Shown here: in pieces, positions 58,001 to 64,000 of the stretch
Numbering within the stretch: the stretch's first letter is position 1
How the letters are laid out: each line of letters opens with the position of its first letter
Source of the DNA: Danio rerio
Lineage: Eukaryota > Chordata > Actinopteri > Cypriniformes > Danionidae
Assembly (NCBI RefSeq): GCF_049306965.1
Contig: NC_133182.1
Span: 34,251,501-34,315,500, forward strand
DNA: 64,000 nucleotides
Reading direction: 5' to 3'
Notes under the pieces: model-generated
Told to the model about the DNA's origin: nothing
Seen by the model: only the letters and a program-made list of their open reading frames with translations
The model's database searches: none
Position numbers and translations under genes: made by a program

Positions 58001-58054
58001 TGCATTCTCCTCAGTGCAGTTTTCCTCATGTTTCTGCTGAGAACACGGCTGTAA
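50073..58054 (+). CDS. lctl: lctl: lactase-like / klotho-family membrane protein (13 coding exons)
   Basis: Exons: 50073-50199, 51560-51720, 51804-51891, 51980-52089, 53298-53426, 53584-53679, 53924-53978, 54065-54226, 55344-55618, 55707-55833, 57163-57362, 57528-57591, 57939-58054. All phases fit and give 569 aa, against 567 in human LCTL. Residues 1-22 look like a signal peptide. A GH1 beta-glucosidase fold follows ([17 protein letters not shown] near 44, TLYHWDLPQ near 154, [24 protein letters not shown] in exon 11). Residues 541-565 form a C-terminal membrane helix. The acid/base motif TFNEP reads TFNNP (Asn203), and the nucleophile motif TENG reads TGNG (Gly413), so hydrolysis is unlikely. 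Mammalian LCTL is lens-enriched, from the literature as remembered. Exon 8 ends at a GC donor. An in-frame TGA at 50043-50045 supports the start. Whether this is one of two fish paralogs is unknown. Confidence 0.95.
50211..51208. repeat. Tandem duplication inside lctl intron 1
   Basis: Two diverged copies (about 50211-50668 and 50701-51208) share, in order, GATGTGTGTTATGAA, TATGATCTTTTTGCAACA, TGATGCATATACAGTAGT, GATATCTGGAA and ACTAACTTTGTTAAGGTATT. The copies differ by many substitutions and small indels, so the duplication is not recent. Confidence 0.85.
52090..53297 (+). other. lctl: lctl intron 4
   Basis: GTAAAA donor and TTTACAG acceptor. It is AT-rich unique sequence followed by a DANA SINE close to the 3' splice site. 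Confidence 0.8.
52902..53272 (+). mobile_element. DANA SINE in lctl intron
   Basis: Head ATGACAACGTGGCTCTGTGG, B box GGTTCGAGTC, core GTGTGGAGTCTGCATGTTCTC and tail AAAATGAATGAATAAATG. It ends about 25 bp before the acceptor of lctl exon 5. Confidence 0.88.
54350..54560. repeat. Unclassified GC-rich repeat-like patch in lctl intron 8
   Basis: GGGGCAGCGCTGGCCGG, GGGCCCTATG, GGGGGCCCC and GGGCTCTTAG recall the GGGCCC-rich internal parts of fish DNA transposons. No termini were found. Confidence 0.25.
54925..55002. repeat. (AT)n microsatellite in lctl intron 8
   Basis: About 74 bp of TA dinucleotide that directly follows a SINE-like head in the opposite sense. Confidence 0.95.
55003..55083 (-). 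mobile_element. tRNA-derived SINE head with AT tail
   Basis: In the minus sense it reads GGTGCGATAGCCCAGTGGTTAG, containing an A-box-like TAGCCCAGTGG, and then GAGCTCGAATTCC, near a B box. The AT microsatellite at 54925-55002 forms its 3' tail. It is too degenerate for a functional tRNA and lacks cloverleaf pairing. Confidence 0.5.
55891..56118 (+). mobile_element. DANA SINE, internally deleted
   Basis: Head GAGACGCGGTGGCGCAGTAGG jumps from GTGCTGTCATC to AAAGTTTGCATATTCCTCC, losing the B-box region, and stops after GGACATCCGTTGTGTAAA. It lies in lctl intron 10. Confidence 0.85.
56216..56877. mobile_element. Probable non-autonomous hAT-like element in lctl intron 10
   Basis: GCCGATATGGG on the left and GGCCGATAACATT with TGATACATCATGCATCCCTA on the right match the fish ATCGGCCGATA element class. 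The interior is AT-rich. The left border is uncertain. Confidence 0.45.
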
Positions 58055-58480
58055 AACAGACACACTCACATTGACTTTTCATATTGCATGTGTCAGTGCA
58101 GCATTTCTCCTTTTAATACATTTTTATTATTAACTATGACAAATAGAGACTTGTTTGTATGTGCTTTCACATAATATGGTCCACAAATGTACTTCTGCGT
58201 TCATGAATTGACGGACCAACCAAACATCTCTCAACAAATTACACAGAGAAGAAGTTGAGGTTTGGGTGTTTGATAAAGAGGTGAAAAAATGTAGGTGGAA
58301 GTTTTCTGAAAGTATTTTTAAACATAGCAATGGCGTTTGTATATGTGACAAAGACAAACATGACATAAATGCTATAATAAATGTGCTTTTAAATCTTGTA
58401 AACAAATATAAAATTCAGTCCACCAGCATTTAACGCATACACTGCAGTATAAGATCCACATGTATGAGATCTGTGCTTTC

Positions 58481-58486
58481 AATAAA
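58481..58486 (+). terminator. lctl: Candidate lctl polyadenylation signal
   Basis: AATAAA about 430 bp after the lctl stop and just before the tipin promoter region. It is the best-placed signal, though others could be used. Confidence 0.5.
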
Positions 58487-58586
58487 GGTTGAAACCCTGC
58501 ATTAAACGTATTTTGGTGCTTTTTTTGTTGTTGTACCTCAGTCCAATGTTTTGTTGTGATGAACTCCAGTTCGCCACTGCTCCTCA

Positions 58587-58600
58587 ACGCTAGATGGCGC
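58587..58600 (+). promoter_or_regulatory. CTCF-like motif at the lctl/tipin boundary
   Basis: ACGCTAGATGGCGC matches the CTCF core consensus at 12 of 14 positions, including the full AGATGGCGC core. It lies between the lctl polyadenylation signal and the tipin promoter. Confidence 0.4.
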
Positions 58601-58784
58601 AGTTCTCGTCAGCTCACGCAAAAAATCGACGCTGCAACACCGCTGACGTTCACCGTTCCAGTGATTTGATTGGCTGAAGGGAAAGCCGCCGGTAGAAACT
58701 TTGCTTCTGCACAGACTGTATCGATGTCCTCGTGCCGCGGTTGCTGTTGAAGTTTCTTTTATTCACCGTACATATTCAGTAAGT
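58600..58784 (+). promoter_or_regulatory. tipin: tipin promoter and probable non-coding exon 1
   Basis: A CRE-like TGACGTTCA (58644-58652) and an inverted CCAAT box (GATTGGCT, 58668-58675) precede a GC-rich start region near 58690-58710. A strong donor GTAAGT at 58779-58784 would end a non-coding first exon spliced to 59599. There is no TATA box, as usual for housekeeping replication genes. Confidence 0.55.
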
Positions 58785-59598
58785 ACGATGGACTTCACAG
58801 ATATTCAGCTTTTCATTGAAATGACAGCGACATTGCTTGAGTTCGTAGTCATGGAAGAAACCGAGGGCGTCGATGAATCTGACAGTGTCTGGCGCCAAAT
58901 TGCTGTAAACAGTAACGTTAGCTTAAAAAACTTTTGTCTGATTAATTCTTCTGCTTAGTTATGTATTAGTTAAGCATTAAACTTTATGTGCTGTGAGCTT
59001 AATTGGCTGTCTTTGAGTCGCTATGATATGGATGACGCCTAGTAGCTGAATAATGTGACGTTGTTTTGTGTTGTTTATGGAGCCAGAATCGTCTGCTCAT
59101 TCATTTCCTGCTAAATAAACACTGTGAGCACGTCATGACTATTTAATAATATAACTGCAGTTTGTTTGTGGCTTTCTGTTTCTAAACGACACGCTTTAAC
59201 ATTTATACCATTGCTTTTTTCGGATGTAACGTTATAGATCCGAATATACAGTCAGACTCAGCATTCAAAGAGAGTCAAAAATGTAATTGGACAAGACTGA
59301 TTGTTGTTTAATAGTTTTAGGACAACTTTGATAAAACGTGATGATCCACTTCAAATGATCATTGAGGTTGGCATTAATTTAACATTTGTTTTCTCATACA
59401 GGAAGTATTTTAATTGGAATACAATGTGAAATTGAATATGAAATTAATGCCTGACTGGACTTTAAGAGAACCCAAACTGTAGATGGTGATACCTGATTCC
59501 AGGATATTTATTTATTGTAGAACAGTGATATTATTTTATCATGTCTTTATATTCATAAAGTGACAAAAGTTGCTCATATGCTCCAATCTCTTCTCCAG
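58785..59598 (+). other. tipin: tipin intron 1
   Basis: It runs from the GTAAGT donor to the TTCTCCAG acceptor at 59598. It starts with an open frame of unknown meaning (about 58787-58957) and is otherwise AT-rich, with no recognised repeat. Confidence 0.5.
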
Positions 59599-59602
59599 GA
59601 TC

Positions 59603-62600
59603 ATGATTGATCCATTAGAAAATGGCCTGTTTGACATCCCAGATTATGAACAGATAGAAGATGAAACTTTCCCTCCTCTCCCTCCTCCATTATCACCTGG
59701 CCGAGCAGAACTCGAGGATGATCTGTTTGGCAATGCAGAGGGTTTGTATTGCTCTTTTTTTATCTTAACAGTTTTAAAGTTCATGCTTCTAGTGTGAACC
59801 CAGTACATGGATGTAAACCATCATTGATCACATGTGTGAATTACTCAAACTGCATATTTATTTGTGTACTCATATCAAGTTTGATTGATGCTATGCAAAC
59901 AGCAATAATTAATATCTCAGTTCTGGTCAGTTCAGTTTGTAAAATTGAACCTAGCAAGCAGGCATTCAATTTTCCACCTTCTATACAGTTGTTATCTAGC
60001 AGCAGTGGGTTAAATAGCTGTCAGTGTGATCACACAAACCTACCATGGTTGAAAACAAAATTGTGACAATTCTCAGATCTCTATTTACAGAGCAAATTAG
60101 AAACAACTACAGTTAACCAATTTGCTGTACAATAGGGCTACACAATATTGGTAAAAAAAACAGACATTGCGATATTTTGTTTGTCTGTGATGTATATCGC
60201 AATGTGAATATAATTTCACAAATTGAATTATAACTCTATTAAGACATGATTCATAGTTTTAGATTTACTGGGATCATTTTGGAGGGAAATGAATCATGCA
60301 TAATATATTATATAATATATTATAATAAGCATAGAGAAAAGATACAAATAAAAAAAACATGTTTTATGGAAATCTAACCGTATTTAGGCACATAAATTCA
60401 ATAATTAAATGTAAAATAACACTATATAATCTTCATTGTATAAATAATTAAATACAGTTGTGAAAGATACAATCATACAAATAATAAACACTGATAAAAA
60501 TCTTTCACTATTAGAGTTAAACTTTGCGATAACTCCACAAATCACATGCTCAGAGTCTGAACTGTGTTTTCTGGCCAATTCAATGCAGATCCTGCAATGT
60601 GATTATTGCAGATTCATACTTTGAGATATCGATGCTGAAACGATATATTGTGCAGCCCTACTGTACAGTATTCTAAAAGATGTCTAAAAACATAAATACA
60701 AACCATGCAGACAACATAAGTTATAGGCCATAGTAAAAAAACGCCTTTTTAATTGACAAATTCTAATACAGGTCTAGTATGGATTGGTAGCATGTTCAGA
60801 AGAGAGATCAAGCTAACTAGAGTTTAGACTGAACAAAGCTTGACAGCTTCCGTCTGTTTTTTAATGTCATGTTAAAACTTCTTAAAACGAACGTGATGTT
60901 TCTGTAAATGAAACACATTTTTTTGTGTGTGTTTAGGTGAGGAGGAAGGAGAAGTGTCAAAACTAGCTGAAGTGCCTGTAGCAAAAAGACGAACAGTGAA
61001 GAGGCCAAGGCCTAAACTGGATGCTAACAGGTACTAAACTAGATGCTGATTTCGTTGTATTATTAATATTTATTTATTTTAGGAGATGGCAGTGGAATGG
61101 ATCTTTATGGCGTTTACAATTCACTTATTTTTATTATTTTTTTTCTGTTTTAGGTTGATTTCTGAAAAGGGTCTTCCAGCTCTGCGAACTTTATTTGAAG
61201 ATGTTAAGTTCAAAGGGAAAGGGCACGAGGTAATTAGATTAAACTTTATTGTCATTACACATGCACAAGTACAATGCAACGAAACTGCAGTTTCCATCTT
61301 CCATCTCTTAATGGCTGATCTTTCACTTCATCCTAACTGATTTTCGGTTGAATACTCTTGAATTCTATGATATGAGTACAGATAATTTCCTAGTGGTGTT
61401 TTTAGTATATACAATAGATGCATCATTATTTATCATTGTTCACCCTCTTATTTCTGATTCAGACAGAGAATCTGAAGCTGCTCATGCTGAAAATGGAAAA
61501 CTGGGCCCATCGCCTGTATCCTAAAATGCAGTTTGAAGAGTTCATCGATAAAGTAGAGAATCTGGGAGGCAAAAAAGAAGTTCAGGTGAGATTTCTGCTT
61601 TTATATCTCTTGATGAAAAATAAATCAATCTTATCTAGAGCCTGAGGCAACAGTTAATTCACTTTTGTACAATGTTCTTAAGTACAGTGCACAATCAATT
61701 GCACAGTGCACTTTTGTGAAAGGATCAGGAATTTGAGTTGATATGGTAAAAAAACAACACCATTATTCCTGTTCATATCAGTGTAGATGTGTCCCAGTTG
61801 ACGCACTATATACTATACACTAATATACAATGTACTTCAACTGCCAAGAACTTAATACAGTTATTTTGTTCCTCTTCACTTGATGGAGAAAACTGGTATT
61901 TGGAAGTTCCACACCTATACACACTTTCTGTTCAGTTCATGCCAGAAATCATCCTGTTTGAATACCCTGTCAGGCAGCCCTTAACAGGATTGTATTTAAG
62001 GCTGAACAATAATTAATCCAAGCAGAGTTAACATAATTTAAAAACCATTAACATGATGTTTTACATCATTAATAAAAGTAGTCCTTTCTTAATGCTGGTG
62101 TTTGTTTCTCCATTAGACATGTCTAAAACGGATTCGGTTGGACATGCCAATAACGCACGAGGACTATGTTGGTAATTCTGCTTTTCTGCTATTCTCTGTT
62201 TTACACTACTTTGGAAGCCAGCATGTCAAATTGTAAAGTTGCATCACTGACATTCTACTCTCCAGCAGAGGAGGCTGAAATTCAAGTACCAGAAGAGTCT
62301 GTTCCAAGTGGAGACGGTGGTTTCCCAGAAGATCCTTTCATTCATTCGACTCCTGCTCCAGCCTCTCTTACTGAAGAACAGCAGCAGCGCATAGAGCTCA
62401 ACAAACGCCTGGCTCTGGAGAGGAGACTTGCCAAGCAGAAACAGTTAGGTTCGTGGAGTCATTATCCTGGCCTCTGCAAAATGTAATTTAATGGTCATTC
62501 TGTGGTTAGGTGATGTGTGGTTGTTGTGAAACAAAACCCTGGGTTTACTAATATATACATTTATAATTTGAACTGTTCCAGTCTCGTTTTCATAACGTTG

Positions 62601-62846
62601 TTTAATAGCTTTGTTTATATTATTTTCACAGAATCTACGCCGATCTCCATCCAGGAAGATGCAGATGAACCATCAACCAGCTCTTCAGGACAGTTCCTCA
62701 GTGAAGAGAACCCCAAAACCACCTCAAACCAAACTCCACTCAAACATAAGCCAGCTGAACTTCAGGAGTCCCCTTTACATGATAATGAGAGCAGCAGCCA
62801 TATTGCTAACGGCATCATTGATGATGATGATGATGATGATGATTGA
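59603..62846 (+). CDS. tipin: tipin: Timeless-interacting protein (7 coding exons)
   Basis: TIPIN (Swi3/Csm3 family) binds TIMELESS and RPA at replication forks, stabilising stalled forks and helping ATR-CHK1 checkpoint signalling in the nucleus. Coding exons are 59603-59741, 60937-61030, 61154-61229, 61463-61585, 62117-62171, 62266-62448 and 62632-62846, with all phases consistent. The product is 294 aa, against 301 in human. The N-terminus [20 protein letters not shown] and the proline stretch PPLPPPLSP resemble human TIPIN. The Swi3 domain covers roughly residues 75-160, including [42 protein letters not shown] and [10 protein letters not shown]. An RPA-binding helix follows near 196-220 ([20 protein letters not shown]). 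The tail is Ser/Thr-rich and ends in eight Asp. The exon at 62266 has a second in-frame acceptor three bases later. Confidence 0.95.
60133..60660 (+). mobile_element. Non-autonomous hAT element in tipin intron
   Basis: The termini TAGGGCTACACAATATTG and CGATATATTGTGCAGCCCTA are inverted repeats. Flanking octamers CTGTACAA (60125-60132) and CTGTACAG (60661-60668) match at 7 of 8 positions. It lies in the intron between the first two coding exons of tipin. Confidence 0.8.
62820..62843 (+). repeat. tipin: (GAT)8 coding microsatellite
   Basis: Eight perfect GAT codons encode the acidic C-terminal tail of tipin directly before the TGA stop. Length change in whole units would not alter the frame. 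Confidence 0.95.
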
Positions 62847-62872
62847 ACAGTGCAACTAGTTCATGAGGACTG

Positions 62873-62878
62873 AATAAA
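62873..62878 (+). terminator. tipin: Candidate tipin polyadenylation signal (proximal)
   Basis: AATAAA 27 bp after the stop. A second AATAAA lies at 63286-63291, so a short and a longer 3' UTR are both possible. Confidence 0.5.
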
Positions 62879-64000
62879 ATGAGGGTGTTTTAGGAATCAT
62901 AAAATCTTCCCAGTCATATGCCAAACATCTTCTGCAGCTCATTTTATAATGCCAGTCTGAAGCTTGATCACCTCTGATTGGTTTTACACATAAATCTGGT
63001 TCAGCCTGTATTTTGTCATGATGTCTTTTATCCTCTGTGAGGATTTTTTTTAAATATTCACAACATATTCCATCGTCTCTTCCTCAGGTTGTTATAGATT
63101 GTAATAAGCAGTCCTTTTATTTGTTGTCGGCTGGAGTTTGTTATAATGTCATAAAAATAGCACACACTGCAGAACAAAGAGAGCTTTTGAAGTTGGCCTT
63201 TACATTTTTAAAGAAAATTAAATCAGTTTGTGATCACATTGTTGACTATTGTCAGTTACAGTATGTTTATCTTTCTCATTTTCTGAATAAAGATGATGTA
63301 GCAAACCATTTTTGAATAATGCCATTCATGTAGCACTGCACTTTTTAAGTAAATCATGTGCATCAGACAAACATTGTAGAGTTTGGGCTTTACCAGAAAT
63401 TCAGATAAGTACAAACACAGACATCTAGCATAAAACCTCAATAGCAAAAGACATGATCATATAAAAAAGAAATCTGCTCAGAATATTGGTCTGTGCACAT
63501 CATACATAATGGATTTTTCAGATAAATCTTCAACTGTCCACATTTTTTTTTCTTTTCCTTTGTAGCACCATAAGAAAATAACTTTAAAAGCTTTAGCATT
63601 TTAAACATTGAAAAAGACTTTCTATTTCCTGAATTTTCAAACATGATTGTTGTATTTTATGTTTTGGTGACAATCCAATGCAAAAAAACAATTTTCAAAA
63701 AATGGGCCTAAACAAAACAATCTGCAGTCATATTATTTATTCTGAGAATTCTATCAAATGCAATTGAGAACACCAAAAATATATCCAAGGAGCCTGGATT
63801 AATTAGTCCTTAATGTTTTCTAGTTTATCTCTATGCATGTCAATGCAGCTCTACACAAGGTCTGAATCTACCAAAAACGACCAAACCATCCCAAAAGCTC
63901 TCAGTGCAAAACATTCTGTCCAGTCAACAATAGAACCACCACCAACATAGGCTAAGAAGACACAGTGCAAGTCTGTTCCTCTGAATTAGTGATTTGGCAG
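62879..64000. other. tipin 3' flank and unresolved window end
   Basis: The stretch to about 63310 may be the longer tipin 3' UTR. From about 63740 to the end, the sequence could be the 3' UTR of a convergent minus-strand gene, since a minus-sense AATAAA lies near 63738-63743. No coding exon was seen. Confidence 0.35.

Noticed and set aside
63037-63315. 92-codon frame downstream of tipin
   Set aside because: Lies where a longer tipin 3' UTR is expected, carries AATAAA near its end, and has no recognised domain.

Overview
The window is vertebrate nuclear DNA and almost certainly zebrafish (Danio rerio) or a very close cyprinid. It is AT-rich with split genes, and it is saturated with repeats typical of zebrafish. 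These include many copies of the tRNA-derived DANA-type V-SINE, a TA-flanked Tc1/mariner-like MITE, palindromic MITEs, hAT-like non-autonomous elements, and long AT microsatellites. No bacterial-style operons and no virus-like coding elements were recognised.

Four protein-coding genes can be rebuilt exon by exon with matching splice phases. (1) smad6 (minus strand, coding 5075-14783, 4 exons, 456 aa) is the inhibitory SMAD that damps BMP signalling. Its CpG-rich promoter lies near 14800-15480. (2) A six-exon beta/gamma-crystallin (minus, 44879-47353, 207 aa, probably crybgx) is preceded by a TATA-like box. (3) lctl (plus, 50073-58054, 13 coding exons, 569 aa) is the klotho/lactase-like membrane protein. 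In this copy both catalytic glutamates of glycoside hydrolase family 1 appear to be replaced. (4) tipin (plus, 59603-62846, 7 coding exons, 294 aa, plus a likely non-coding first exon near 58700-58778) is the Timeless-interacting replication-fork protein. SMAD6, LCTL and TIPIN lie in the same region of human chromosome 15q22 in the same relative orientation, so this is conserved synteny.

Layout: 1-5 kb is repeat fragments and probable smad6 3' UTR. 5-15.5 kb is smad6, with a 7.2-kb third intron holding MITEs, a 1.1-kb Harbinger-like element and two candidate conserved non-coding blocks. 15.5-42 kb is a 26-kb gene-free stretch upstream of smad6, with transposons and several repeat-free, motif-rich blocks (GATA clusters, SOX-like pairs) that could be enhancers. 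38-44.5 kb is a dense DANA cluster and a target-site-flanked L1 insertion. 44.9-58 kb is a divergent pair of probable lens genes (crystallin and lctl). 58.5-63.3 kb is tipin. A near-perfect CTCF-type motif sits at 42.6 kb and a weaker one at 58.6 kb. Together they bracket the crystallin/lctl unit and may separate it from the smad6 regulatory domain.

The most interesting points are the apparent double loss of catalytic residues in lctl, its GC-AG intron, the head-to-head crystallin/lctl pair, a composite SMAD-binding element at the smad6 promoter, two frame-preserving smad6 exons (one carrying the PPPPY motif), the CTCF-like sites and the GATA clusters. All gene calls rest on reading the sequence and remembered family sequences. 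No alignment or database search was run.
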